This document shows, one piece after another, positions 36,671-48,065 of a DNA stretch of 64,000 nucleotides; positions within the stretch are counted from its first letter, which is position 1; every line of letters starts with the position of its first letter. The stretch is from Glutinoglossum americanum (taxonomy: Eukaryota > Ascomycota > Geoglossomycetes > Geoglossales > Geoglossaceae), in assembly GCA_020080175.1 (NCBI GenBank), contig JAGHQL010000111.1, positions 24,985 to 88,984 on the forward strand, in the 5' to 3' direction. The translations under genes and the position numbers were made by a program. Under the pieces are notes generated by a model. That model ran no database searches and was not told the origin of the DNA. It saw only the letters and a list, made by a program, of their open reading frames with translations.

Positions 36671-37469
36671 GCGTTTCTCACCTAATCCGGGATCACCACG
36701 TCCCGTCTCCCGTTTCAGACACACTAAATTGGCATGGCGTTTGGCATCGGGTCTGGCGTTGTTTTGCAAAACGTGCGACGATCACATAGCATTATATATC
36801 TCGTTCCGGGATCCTATGAGCATCTTACCCCCAACATCTTTGTCCCGGGAGGATAATTGCTCCTGAGGATATGTCCAGACGGGCCTAATTAACGGTACGT
36901 GGCAGTTTGATGGACGTACGTACACACATACGCGACCTTGAGCCGCCCTCACTACCCTGTCCTGACAGGGGCGGCTCTTTCGAGGATATACCTAGGCGTT
37001 GGGGTCGGGGCTGTACAGTATAGCGTATTTACCTCGTACGTAGATATATGTACGTACAGACGAGGTGGAGATGTAATCAAAAATAAAGAAACCATAAACT
37101 TTTAGATTCTTGTTTTTGCGATTTCCAATTCTCAACGCATAGCACATGGAATATAGAGTGGAATTTTTTTTTAATTTCCTGTTCTTTTTTTACAGCTGAA
37201 GGGAAAAAAAAAAGAGGTGGAGTCGACTTTTTGGTTTTTTCTTCCAACAAAATTCCCCCACGCACACCCCCAAGCCCGTAAGATGAAAAATAAAAAGAAG
37301 GAACAGCCCGTTCTGCCCCCCCTGAACTCCCGTTGGTGAAACCACCCGCCCGCCCGCGAAAAATAGATGGAGGTGAGATTATGAAAAAAAAAAAAACAAG
37401 ACTCAGAAGAACAATTTCAAATTAATACAATCCCTCCCAATCAGGATAACAAACGCACCCAACCACCAC
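36671..37469. other. Convergent 3' interval
   Basis: AT-rich with homopolymer A and T runs, between the LicD gene and the next minus-strand gene. Nothing else is supported. Confidence 0.5.
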
Positions 37470-38477
37470 TCAATCTCTCCTCCTATCCCTACCCCTCCTC
37501 CCAGCGATTTCGCAACACCCCAACGCCAATCCCTCCTCCTCCACCGCCTTCCTACCCCCTCCCTTCGCCTTGCTCAACAGCCATTCCGTGACGCTAATCA
37601 CCCTCGCCGTATTGCGATCCCAATTCGCGCCCTCATCCACATGCTCGATCGTATGGTGGAGCACGCGACCCAGCTCGTCGAACTCGAATATGAAGAGGCC
37701 ATAGAACTCGCCGTCGTCCGCGCTGCTGCTAGCGGAGCCAGGCCGGACGTCTGAGAAGCCGGCGTCGCCCTGACCGGCGGCGGCGGTGGCGGCGGCGGAT
37801 TTCCCGCAGGTTTTCCAGCGGACGATCAGTTTCTCGGCGTTGCTGTTGTTGGAGCTGGCGGGCGAGGCGTGGAGGCTGGTCTTCGCCATCCGCTCGCTCA
37901 GGACGTGCAGTTTGACGTTTCCCACGATGGGGACGCGGCCCCAGGCCATCGGGGCGGTCCAGAGGGCGGCGATGTAGGCTACGCGGCCCGAGACGGCCGG
38001 GAGGTGGGGGTGCGTGGAGGGGAAGAGGTGGAGGGTTATGTGCGGGGAGAGGATTTCCTGGGGGAGAGGGGTCTGGAGGAGGGTGGGCATGTGGTCTTGG
38101 AGGATGCGGAGGGCTGGAGAGGTAAATCAGTTTACTTGTTTTATGGAGTGGTTGTTGGGTATCTGTAGGTAGGAAAGAGACTCACTCTTCCCGAGCTTCA
38201 ACGTCCGCTCGTCAGGCGGCTCGCCTTTCTTCCCAACATGCTCCTCCGACCACAATCTCGGCCCCTGACTCGTAAACCACACCTCGGGTAACGCGCTACC
38301 GCCCGCTGTTACATTTGCGAGGAAGCGGCGGTGGAGTGAAGTGCATGGCGCCGGCGTCACGGCGACCGTAGAGTTGTTTGTGAGGAACGTAGCGGCAGAA
38401 GTAGCTTTCAAGACATGGCGTTGCGTGCGTGGCAACAGGCTGGAGGAAGCGGCTTTCCGCATCAGCCTGTTGGGCAT
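37470..38477 (-). CDS. Conserved fungal protein, probably mitochondrial
   Basis: Exons 38186-38477 and 37470-38113 joined across a GTGAGT..CCAG intron of 72 bp give 311 aa. The junction restores TLKLGKTLRILQ. The N-terminus is rich in Arg, Ser and Thr without acids, like a mitochondrial presequence, and HRRF could be a processing site. The conserved core (LPQEILSPHITLHLFPSTHP, then VSGRVAYIAALWTAPMAWG and WKTCG) belongs to a widespread fungal family of unknown function, sometimes mislabelled 'chromosome transmission fidelity protein 4'. The frame stays open upstream to about 38555 with family-like residues (LRSNNLIPAYV) but no ATG, so the true start may lie in an unseen upstream exon. Confidence 0.75.
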
Positions 38478-38897
38478 TGGGCCGGTCGTGCAGACATATG
38501 CGGGGATTAGATTATTGCTACGAAGTTGGCGATGATGGCAGCAGGACAAGAAATCTTAACGATGTTCGTTGGAATGAGTGGGGAATCACGTTTTGTTACC
38601 GCACGTGGGGTGAGTAAAGCGGCAATTGAATAGTTCCGGTCTCATATACTACGTACATGTATAGCTACTGCAACGATGATAGTTTGATAAACAGTTAGTA
38701 CAACGTTTGGTAGAAGCATTTATGGTACACCCATTGCCACGGCCTTCGAAACCCCCAAAATACCGGCTGGATAGAGTGGTAATTTCTTTTTGCATCCCTG
38801 TGGATACCAGCAAGCGCAAAAGAATACAAATACCATGTGATATGAACGTTTGTTATGAATCCGTAAACTCCCGTACATGCTTCAATGTATCCAGGTG
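38478..38897. other. Intergenic; possible upstream exon
   Basis: 5' flank of the mitochondrial-type gene and 3' flank of APC15. The stretch 38478-38555 stays open in frame with the downstream gene, so part of it may be coding. Confidence 0.4.
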
Positions 38898-39763
38898 TCA
38901 ATTCTCCCTACGATCAACATCCATGCGGTCGCTACCGCGTCTCCGCCGCTGAACTGCATCGATTCTGGGGATCCCGGCTGAGGCTTCCATGACGACCGGG
39001 CTGTCGTCCGATCTGACAATCGAACTACGGTGTACAATCTCCTGGGGAATTGTACCTGCGTCTATCGAGAGGTCTAGATCTTGGGTATCGTCTTCGTCTT
39101 CGTCTTGGTCGTCGTCGTCCGATTGTTCAGTATCCGTGTGCTGGTAACTTCCAGCTTCGGGAACGTCATCATCCAGGTCGTGTTCGTCCATACCCTCGTC
39201 CTCCTCTGCCAGGTCCTCCTCACCGACCTCATCGTCACCGGCCAATTCCTCTGCATCTGGAATCTGATCGTCTAGATCCTGCTCGGCTCCCTCTTCCTCT
39301 GCGGGATCAAATTCTGCTTCTTCAACACCTTGCATCATTTGTGCCTCTCGCGCTGCTTGCGCATCTGTCTCCTCTCGTTCTGCCTGCTCGTCCATCATCA
39401 CCTGGTATGTCTTCGCGACCCCCGGAGGTCTAATCCATGCCGCGCCAAAGGTTTGAATGTTTAGTTTTCGTTGTGCGATGAATTCTTCATCCATCTGCAG
39501 CTGCATAAGGTAGTTATTGCGGTAATTGCCACGCCGTGAGCCGTGTAAACTTTGGTAAGGGTGTGCATTTTGGGAGAGCGAGTTTGGAGTGTCTTGGGAT
39601 TGTGAATCGGAGCCGCTTGAAATGGAGTAGCTGTTTATTGGCGTGTACCAGAGGGCATGCGCCTGCGAATGAAAATAAGCAGGGTGCAAAAATCTAAAGC
39701 TCGTAGTGTGAGAAAAATACTTACGCCACGAGGCGTGATCACAGGTAGCGAAGACGCGAACAT
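38898..39763 (-). CDS. APC15: Anaphase-promoting complex subunit Apc15
   Basis: Exons 39725-39763 (39 nt, MFASSLPVITPRG) and 38898-39662, joined by a 62-bp GTAAGT..GCAG intron, give 267 aa. Apc15 (Mnd2 in yeast) is a small APC/C subunit; in animals it helps the checkpoint complex turn over Cdc20. The family pattern is clear: the short N-terminal exon, HALWYTPINSYS, then RKLNIQTFGAAWIRPPGVAKT, followed by an EER-rich helix and a very acidic Glu/Asp tail. A basic C-terminus (QRRRRGSDRMDVDRR) follows. An unspliced frame runs through the intron, but it would destroy the conserved N-terminus. Confidence 0.85.
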
Positions 39764-40040
39764 GGGTTGTTGAATATTTAGTGTTGATGCACTCGGCGTC
39801 AGTGTTGTATGTTTCCGTTTCTCTCGAGTACCAATTCCGCACGGACCACCTTTGTTCCAGCCCCAATATGCTAGGAAGGTAATGTGCTTATTCCGGGCTA
39901 TTCTACCCGAGATGTATCTTTCTATGCATTGAGTCTTCTACTCTACCAATTATCATATATACATACAGACCCTTGTCGTACACGGCATATTCTCGTCACG
40001 GCATGTATACTAATGTATCAATCCCCAGACTCTGTGTCCA

Positions 40041-41306
40041 TCACTTCTGCACCCTCCTCAAGTTCTCTCGTACTACTCTAAAAACCGTTTTTACTGCCTG
40101 CTCTAACCTCCGATCCCTCCGTCTCCTCATCCACAATAGTAGCAGCCCAAGTAGCACTGCATCGAAAATAATATGCTTGACTGCTTTCCAAAATATCCAC
40201 ACAACCCATGCCCATGGTGACCGTCGTTTTCGCGCCTTGTGTGCCTTCCTAGTCTCAATCTGCTCACGTAGAGCGGCCACTTCAGCGGTCATCTTCGTTA
40301 GCGCTTGCTCAACCCTCCGTCGCCACTTGTGGTTGCGCTGCACCTCGCTTCGTTTGTGCGACGGTGAACCAGGTTTCATTCTATCGTCATCACCTTCATT
40401 GATATCGCACAGAGCATCGTCGAACTCGACATGCTCGCCCTCATCATCGATTTCAGGAGGTTCCGAGACAGGTGACAGGACATTCAATGGGGTCTCCTTG
40501 TCACCTGAGGTGCTTTGATAAGTAGGAGGGCCCTGTGATGGGACCGAGTGGGGCTGTAGTGGAGAGGAGGCTGCTGAGGAAGGAACGTTTGATTTGATCT
40601 GGTCCCAGATAAATTCTAATTCAGAGACTAGCTCTCGGGCATCTCTACGCACCCAAAAACCTATATGTTAGTAAGATCTTTCTAGTAGGACAATAAGTTG
40701 GGAGAGGTCGCCACATACGGTGTTGCAATAGCATATCTATGCATGGTTTCTATTAGAGTCGAGATATAGCGGCGTTTTGCCTCTATCTTAGATAAACCTT
40801 TGTGTTGATTCCAGGCATCCCTTATCATTTGCTAGTCAGCTCTGCCGATAAACCCTCGTCCAAGTTTGCATTTCTCTCACCACTTCTCCCGCTCGGCAAT
40901 TGCTTCTTTCTCATCACCCAGTGGTCTATCCATTACTCCAGCCACATCGCCCTCTGCATAATATCAGGACCATTGTCAACCACAATCCGTTTACCAGGCG
41001 ACAAAAAACAAAAATAAACGACACCACTGAGTAGAGCTATACGAACCCATGCTTTGTTTGTATAGCCCATAGAGCTTCAGGCGATCCGCAGGTGGTGGCC
41101 TCGCTGACCCGGATCGCGGGATTTTTTTGACGGTGTTGAGCGCATGGACGAAAACGCGGTCTATAATTCAAGAGGATCAGCCCTGTCTACCAACACGACA
41201 CTCCTCAATAAATAATAAACGGGCAAAGGCAATCCCGCTCCAATCCGCAAAATGAAAACCCCATCAGCCTGGGGCTCTCAGAAAGCTTACCAACAGAATC
41301 CGACAT
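40041..41306 (-). CDS. ATG37: Acyl-CoA-binding peroxisomal protein Atg37
   Basis: Five exons: 41291-41306 (16 nt), 41047-41160, 40881-40953, 40719-40820 and 40041-40644, in phase, give 302 aa. Atg37/ACBD5 proteins sit in the peroxisomal membrane and act in selective autophagy of peroxisomes (yeast) or peroxisome contacts (mammals). An acyl-CoA-binding domain occupies about residues 1-100: MSDSVDRVFVHALNTVKKIP, LKLYGLYKQSM, REKWDAWNQHKGLSKIEAKR and RYIST. ARELVSELEFIWDQIKSN follows, typical of Atg37. A coiled coil lies near 205-235, and one long hydrophobic segment (WVVWIFWKAVKHIIFDAVLL) near 246-274 precedes a basic tail, consistent with a tail-anchored protein. Last-intron acceptor GCGTAG was preferred because it restores PDARELV. 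Confidence 0.9.
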
Positions 41307-42177
41307 CTTGCCGTCTCTTCCACTCTGCAGGCTCTCTCATATGAGACCACCCTTTCTATTTTCACCAGCAAGAAGGCCAACCACACCGATCTCGGCCCGA
41401 GCGGTAATACGCAGGAATGTGGTGATAGTAATATTTAAGAAATCATCCTGTTATGCTTGACATCGGTAAAATTCAATCTGGAGCTTGGAATACGCGAAAC
41501 CAGCATTAGCCTCGGCCACGGCTAACATGCGACAAGCCCCCACGGTAACAAACAGCCACACATAGTCACTTGTTACTCACAAACGATGGCGGGAACGGCG
41601 CTTTATGGGTCATTGCAAGTATGCACAATGGTGACCTCTTGGTTTCTTAGAGGGCGCGGAGTGGACAGGTTTGATAATTCCATTTCTTCTGTATTGTCGT
41701 AATCTAGCACTACACTGCTGGTCCACCTTTTCATGACCCCCTTTGGATCACCCGTGTTCTCCTCCCTTCAAAATGAAGCTCTGCAATGAGTTCGTTTTGC
41801 CTCACCAGAATACAAGCCCTCATGTGCATAGAGACCTCCCACGAGCTCGTCATCATCGTTCCACAGCTACGTTCACCGCCATGATCGTGATAATGTTACA
41901 AACGCCTCCTTCGCACTCCTTCGAACATTGAGTCGTTTCGAGAGGATAAGCGAAGGAACCAACGCGAATTCGGGCGCAAACTTCGACCGAGAGAACCATT
42001 GAGCAGAGGAAAACCTCAGGCTGAAGCGCCTATCCAGCAGAAGAACAAAAACAAACAATGCGGAGACATCCCTCGCTCGAAATTCGGTGAACGAGTATTG
42101 GTACAGCAGAAACGTTTCTTCAAAGAGTCCTATCCGGTAAGCCATAATAACTGCCAATCCGCCCTCGCCACCCTCCT
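41307..42177. other. Intergenic, ATG37 promoter side
   Basis: No supported gene or repeat; short frames on both strands look random. Confidence 0.5.
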
Positions 42178-44292
42178 CTACACGCTTGCACCAACAGTCC
42201 CATTCTGCTCAGCCTGGCTGTTGCGTCCGCCGCGATAACTTCCTCGCCCGCCACGAGCATACCCACCACGACCCCTACCACCCCATCCTCTTCCTCTGCC
42301 TCTTCTAAAGCCTCCGCGATAGCCGTTGTCCACACTTCCTTGACCAAACGTTTCGAGGTTCTTCTTCTCTTCTTCACCTCTCCACTCCCTGCCCCCCGGA
42401 CGCTTTCCATTAGGATCATCCCTGTCCTTAGTATCGCTTGATATATTATCAAAAAATGACGTTGATTTGTTGTATGTCGCCGCAGGAATAACTACTTTTT
42501 CAGCATCTTTGGAGGTGCCATCGGCCGAGGTCGAAGAAGATCCATTTGTAGCGGGTAAATCTGTTGAGCCGTTGACGGGCGAACCTGAAGCAATAGCTTC
42601 TTTAACTAGATCTTGCTTGTTGAATTTCGCGTTCGCAGACTCGAAATCGAAGTCAGTTGTCGGGACATCAACCTTCCTATTCTGCTGATGGCTGCCGCCT
42701 CTGAAGGCACCCCGACCACCCCTATGGCTCCCCGCGTGGCCACTTGTGCCAGATTGTCGGGATGTTCGAGCATTATCACTAGTCCTCATATCATTGACTT
42801 TTTTGGTTAAATTGTCGACGGGATCGCTCCCCTGTTGCGCCTTCTGACCGGGAGCGGGGGGTAGCTTGGCCATAGCAGCGGCGACAGCCGCAGTAGCGGC
42901 TTGAGTTGCGTTCTGAAGCGCCGCATTTGCTGCAGCCTGACTCGGTTGGGAAGCATTCTGTTGGGGAGCGCTACTGGAACCAGGTTGAGCGGACCCATTG
43001 AGAGCCGGTGCGCTAGCAGGCTTAGGTGCCGGACTCGGAAGTGGAACTGCCGGCATAATACGTCCACTTTTGGGACCCGTGGGAGCGCTAATGGGTGTAG
43101 ACTTGGAAACGGCCGCAGCTTGTGCAGTGACGGGAGCAGGGGGTGCCACCACTGTGGTGGCATCAGGTTTAGCTTCGACCGGTGGAGTGGGTACTTTTTG
43201 AGCAGGCGCGACGGGGGCTGCTGCAATTGCCTCATTTGCCGGCTTCACAGAAGATTGTTTCTCTGTCGGCTGTTGTTGGCTAGTCGGCTTCTGCTGCTGA
43301 TCTGATTTTGCAGGTCCAACCGGCGCTGGAGGAGGAACTTTGGGTCCAGATTGCTGTTGACTTGGAGGAACTGCGGTCGGCTGCTGAGCGGGGAAAGGAC
43401 CGGAGGGTTGAGGATAGCTTTGCCCATGTTGAGGCGGAGGAGGATACCACGGGGGAGCTCCGTATTGAAAGCCTTGGAACCCAGGTCCTTGTGGTGGGCC
43501 TCCCTGTGGGAACCGCGGACCTGGAGGAGGGTAGTAGTACGGGTATGGGGGCTGTTGCTGAAATTGAGGGGGGTAAGGTGGTTGCTGGCGAGGAGGTTGC
43601 GCAGTTTGAGCAGGTGGAGGGCGAGAACCGCTCTGATGAAGAATATGCAAATATTAGTGGTGTGCAACCAATAAAAACCGTGATCACTCTAACTAAAGTA
43701 TAAAGACCGCAACATCAGAAGGAAGGCAACGGAAATCTCCACAGGGTTTTTGCGCTCTCGGAGAGATATGAAGGTTTACATCCGAAATATTTCATCACAT
43801 AGAATAGGTCCACGCAGGTGGACCTGTTTAGGAACTTGAGATATCTCTGAAAAGTTGTAGAAACACTCACTCCAAGAATCGCAGGATCATTGGGCACCTG
43901 TGGTGGCTTGTTCTCTTTGGGTTTGGCAGGCTCCTCGATCCTCAGATCTTTCACATCGCTACCTCGGAAGACAATATACTCGTATACGCTTTCGGAAGCC
44001 GGGATTTCGTCTTCTGGGTTCTGGCGACGACCTTCTGTGCCATAAGATGTGACCTGTTCGAGAGCGACGGTAGAGTCCTCTGAGCTAATCTGGTGTAATG
44101 TGCCAACGTAGCTGCGAGCAAGTGTTAACACTGCTGGATATTCAACACACAGCTTATCACCATTTCCACATACCGAATGTCGCTTCTCGATACCAGGGAG
44201 ATACGTGCTCTGGATGGAAAATCATCGTCAGAATCAATTTCTGAGATAATGAACAGCAGCGCATGGAATACAGACCCAATGAATTCGGTCAT
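42178..44292 (-). CDS. SCD6: Scd6/LSm14 mRNA decapping and translation regulator
   Basis: Four exons: 44276-44292 (17 nt), 44174-44209, 43871-44111 and 42178-43632, in phase, give 582 aa. Scd6/LSm14/Sum2 proteins bind eIF4G and decapping factors, repress translation and enter P-bodies. The LSm14 domain (about 1-85) reads MTEFIGARISLVSRSDIRYV with GTLHQISSEDSTVALEQV and YEYIVFRGSDVKDLRIEE. A long Pro/Gln/Ala-rich region follows, then the FDF motif TDFDFESANAKFNK near 420-433, SFFDNISSD and EKKNLETFGQGSVDNGYRGG (FFD/TFG boxes). The C-terminus is an RGG domain (RGRGRGWGGRGRGGYARGG), expected to be arginine-methylated. Confidence 0.94.
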
Positions 44293-44543
44293 GCTTCACG
44301 AAGATTCGCTCTAGGCGAGCAACTGGGTAATTAGAACGGTGATTGCTAAGTAAGAAATGAGAAATGAGGGAATGTTCGGAGTTGAAATTGATATTATGTT
44401 CTGGTGCGAGTGGGACAAAAGCTCAAGGGTGAAGAGGTAAAGTTCGAAGTGTGTGGAAGGGCGAACGGCGAAGGCGGTTAGCGGTGAGGCTGGGAACTAG
44501 CGAAGTCCTATGATAGGCGTAATATCTGTCATGATTTCTCCAC
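44293..44543. promoter_or_regulatory. Shared promoter of SCD6 and the PEX39-like gene
   Basis: The 251 bp between divergent ATGs must hold both promoters. It is purine-rich on the plus strand, and no specific factor site is claimed. Confidence 0.55.
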
Positions 44544-45337
44544 ATGGACCAGTATGAAATATACCCACAGCGTACCCCCCACTCACAATCCTACGGCACC
44601 ATATTCGAGACAATACTCTTTGGCAAAAGAGTCGATCTAGTTATGCAAGACCCCCGGGACCAATTGTTCGAGCAAGTGGAGAGCTATCCATGGGGCCAGG
44701 ATGCTGATTTCCAGGTTGTTAATTGACTAGACGCTACAACAAGCGGAGGTGTGAATACTGATGCTCTCCTCATCTAGAGTGGACTTGAAGCGATTCTCGG
44801 TGCAGGTCCATCCCCAGAGCAGACCCAAGAACTAACCTTGAGAGCCAGGTGCTACTACTATGAGAGGTGGGTTGTTATTCCGTGGTAATTGTGACAAGCA
44901 ATAGCTGATTAGTTCTTGATGTTAGAAAACATGGATGTCCCGAGCTGAATTTCGATTCATACAAGGCTTGGAGAACGCAACACAAGATGCCGGCGGTTGG
45001 GGACATTGCCACAAATGGTATATCCTCGCAGACGCCGCTAGCCGCTCCTTCAAATCTGAGCGACAACAAACCGCAAGCAGTTGCATCTACCAGTAATTCC
45101 GCATCCGATCCCGCTGCACCGTATCCGAACTCCTTTGCTCAGATAGTGGATCTAATCACAAAAGGTGAACCTATCCCCGGGATTAGGGAAATACCTGACA
45201 CCGTACTTTCCGGGAAGAAGAGCGAGAGTCGGATGGCGAAGAGACGGAAGCCATGGGAGAAAGACGGTGCCTTGGAAATTGGCGGTAGTACCACTATTAC
45301 TCTCGACATGGGTGGCCCAGAACCCAAGAACGAATGA
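44544..45337 (+). CDS. PEX39: KPWE-motif peroxin, Pex39-like
   Basis: Three exons: 44544-44714, 44778-44866 and 44926-45337, in phase, give 223 aa. The C-terminal part shows FAQIVDLITKGEPIPGIREI followed by AKRRKPWEKDG (KPWE at about 195-198), the pattern of the KPWE domain found in fungal Pex14-like proteins and in the recently described Pex39, which assists Pex7-dependent import of PTS2 proteins. The N-terminal part (YGTIFETILFGKRVDLVMQD and VESYPWGQDADF), then LTLRARCYYYERKHGCPELN, is conserved-looking and has no membrane segment. The name is based on the motif and overall architecture from memory, so it is tentative. Unspliced, each exon would end within a few codons. Confidence 0.7.
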
Positions 45338-46575
45338 CTGTGCCGGGTACTTGCTGAACAAAACCACCGAAAGCATTTGAAGCCCGGCCTTTGAGTTTTT
45401 TCACATGGTCACAGTGTACTTGTGTGCTTAATTTTAGGAGCGGGTCAAACGATAGGAGCCAACACCCCAAAAAGAGAGGATGTTGGGAGCCTCTCTTCAC
45501 GCGCGGGTTCCCATCCACTATGAACAAACCACGTTGGAACAGGGTGCTTTTTCAAATGGCGAGACGCAAATTGACACAAATTATCTGTTTCTCAGGGACC
45601 TGAATATGATGTAATACTCACTCTACCAATAAAACCAAGAAAGGAGCAAATATATAGCGACCCCCAAGGAAGTGGCGAGAAACCAACCGCATCCAAGAAG
45701 GGATCAATTCAATTCAGGGTTCCCCAGTCTCATGGTCTAGGGATCATTGAACCGTGTTCTTATATGAGCCACTCTAATGTTCCCGGGCGGTCTCAGAAAA
45801 CTGAGTCTAAGTAGAAAAGAGATTTAGATCCCAGGGAAAATTTCCTTATACGGTATACAAACGGTAGCCACCCAGTACACCCGCTGCTACAATCTCCTCC
45901 CCGACACATGTAGAGAACAGGCGTTAAACTTCAAGAACAAAGCCACACATCCACGCAAACTATAGCGGAAATCAAGTTCATGTATTTCCACACCGTATTT
46001 GGTTGTAGAGTATCCGGACTTAACACACGTGTTTTGGTGCCTAGAAGGTCCCCTATAAGTTTTATTTACCCTCCCAATTTCTGCAGCCGAGTTGTTGAGC
46101 TTGCGCGGCGGACTAAATAAACCAAAAAACCATACCCAACTGGGATGTAGATGAGAGGGAGGCAGACTGATCAAAGTCCAAAGTGGCCAGCGGAACCTGC
46201 TAGTTCGAGTTCTATTATGTTGTCGTAGTTTTTTTTTACAATCTTCCCGTTTTAGAAATTGCCTCTGTGTGTCAGCGCGGATCTCAGTTTCCGCCACCTA
46301 GGGGAGGCCCATGGGAACTCATTTCGCCCCTGATACAGTAGAGATAGAAAGTGATAATAAGCTCCGATTGCCACATAGCCTTGGGCCCTACGAGCGAATG
46401 GATATATGGAAAATTGCGGGTATAAGTGTGAAAAAAGAGATAGCACAGTCTAATAGTAACACAACGTCCAGCCACCCATAAAAAAGAGAAAAAAAGCAAA
46501 AAAAGCAGGCACTGAGAATAGCTACTAGGATGCTTTGACACGGGTTTCGCTATCCTAGTATGAATATTATTGACA
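45338..46575. other. Convergent 3' interval
   Basis: 1.2 kb between the stop codons of the PEX39-like gene and the RTA1 gene. Minus-strand frames near 46.0-46.6 kb are Ser/Phe/Tyr-rich without family features. Nothing is supported. Confidence 0.5.
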
Positions 46576-47728
46576 TTAAACAGGGGCATGTTCTGGTTTA
46601 GGCGCATCTCCCTGGCTGGCCTCTTGCTGCTGCTCCGGTAAGTCCCAAAAGGCGGTTTCCTTATCCCTTCCCTTGATTAACCCAGCGATGTCAAATGGAT
46701 CGAGCACAGTGACGATAAACGGCCTTTTATCAACCCAGCCAGGACCCATACGCTCAGTTACCCCATCACGTGATAGGTAGCACTTGTTGGAGCGGGGCAA
46801 GTAGCGTGCGGGATGCCAGATATTGAGCACGACACTGTTGATAAACATGAGGGACGCCTCGAAGACCCAAAAGAACGGCTCGGTCCTGTAGATGTAGCCG
46901 GTATAGCCTTCAAAGAACTCGACGGTACGGTAAATACTCCGAACGAGGATGAGGACAGAGCTAACGTAGAGAACAACCATAATTGTTCGAATTTTAGGAG
47001 TGACGACACCCGCCTTATGGCACTGTCGATGGAACTGGGCAGCTAGGATCACGAAGCAGAAGAAAAGAATGACCTGAAGAATAAGTGACGCCCGTATCAT
47101 GTCACGGCCGATTCTAATCGACGTTGGAGATAGTGACGAGTTGGCAAGCTTCGCTGCGCCATTGCCAGTCAGTATCTCAATGATGACATCCACGCCAATA
47201 AAGGTCGACACAACGCGGCCTGGATGGATGGGAGAGAGATATGGAATATAGTAGAGCGTTCGTCCGAGAATGAAGTAGTCCGCAGCTGCGTAGACAGGCC
47301 TAGTGGAGGTTAGGGGGAGCCAAATGCAGAGGAGGCACCGGGGGACTTACGGCGCCGCTAGAAGCAGCACAACGCTGGCAATGTATATGCCTAAGTCATT
47401 ATAGTGATAAGCTCCGACTTCCCTCATCGCAAATCCCCCAATGAAAATTATCGACGCCCACGGCAGGAGGCCAGTGATCTTCCAGCATTTGTATTTACTG
47501 CAATCAAGCTCAGCATCGGGAGGTAGTAAAGATCTTGGTGACGAAAGGAGGTTCATACAAGTTTTGGTAAGTGTGAACTAGCCCAGAAATGAGAAAAAGA
47601 ACGCAAAAGGCGATTGGGGCCCCTTTGTTGGGAGCATAATACCAAAGACTTCCATCCACTGGGAAAGCAAGTTAGCCGTGCAAAATTAGGTCGACAATAG
47701 GATTTATTCCAATACCGTAGTTTCCCAT
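46576..47728 (-). CDS. RTA1-family seven-helix membrane protein
   Basis: Four exons: 47716-47728 (13 nt, MGNY), 47559-47658, 47351-47497 and 46576-47299, in phase, give 327 aa. RTA1/RSB1 proteins are fungal seven-helix membrane proteins linked to sphingoid-base export and resistance to toxic lipids or azole-like stress. Signatures: YAPNKGAPIAFCVLFLISGL, GGFAMREVGAYHY, IYIASVVLLLAAPPVYAAAD, YYIPYLSPIHPGRVVSTFIG and VDVIIEILTGNG, then LVRSIYRTVEFFEGY. Seven hydrophobic segments can be counted. The tail is hydrophilic and Gln/Glu-rich. The ATG context is gccATGG. The substrate cannot be read from the sequence. Confidence 0.88.
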
Positions 47729-48034
47729 GGCAGCAGATTAGTTTAGCCTTGTTCTCGCTCAATTCCTTGTAGCGATAATACACGGTGGTCCTACGTATCG
47801 AAGTCCAGCATCTGTTTTTTTGCCCACCATGTGGGGAACACGATCTTATACTTTATTTTTTTTTTTTTTTTCAACAATAGACGCAAAGTAAGGCTGCCCC
47901 CCCGACACCCCCCGCCCCTCCACCAACCCCCACCTCCCCCGCAAGCCGCACCATCGCCCACTATCCGCATCATCTCTGCGCTCATGTTGATCNNNNNNNN
48001 NNCCGCTTTTTTTTTCCCCCCCGGTGGGGGTCCC

Positions 48035-48065
<31 letters not shown>

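Noticed and set aside
43308-43703. Plus-strand frames opposite SCD6 (also 42901-43305)
   Set aside because: Shadows of Pro/Gln-rich coding sequence on the minus strand.
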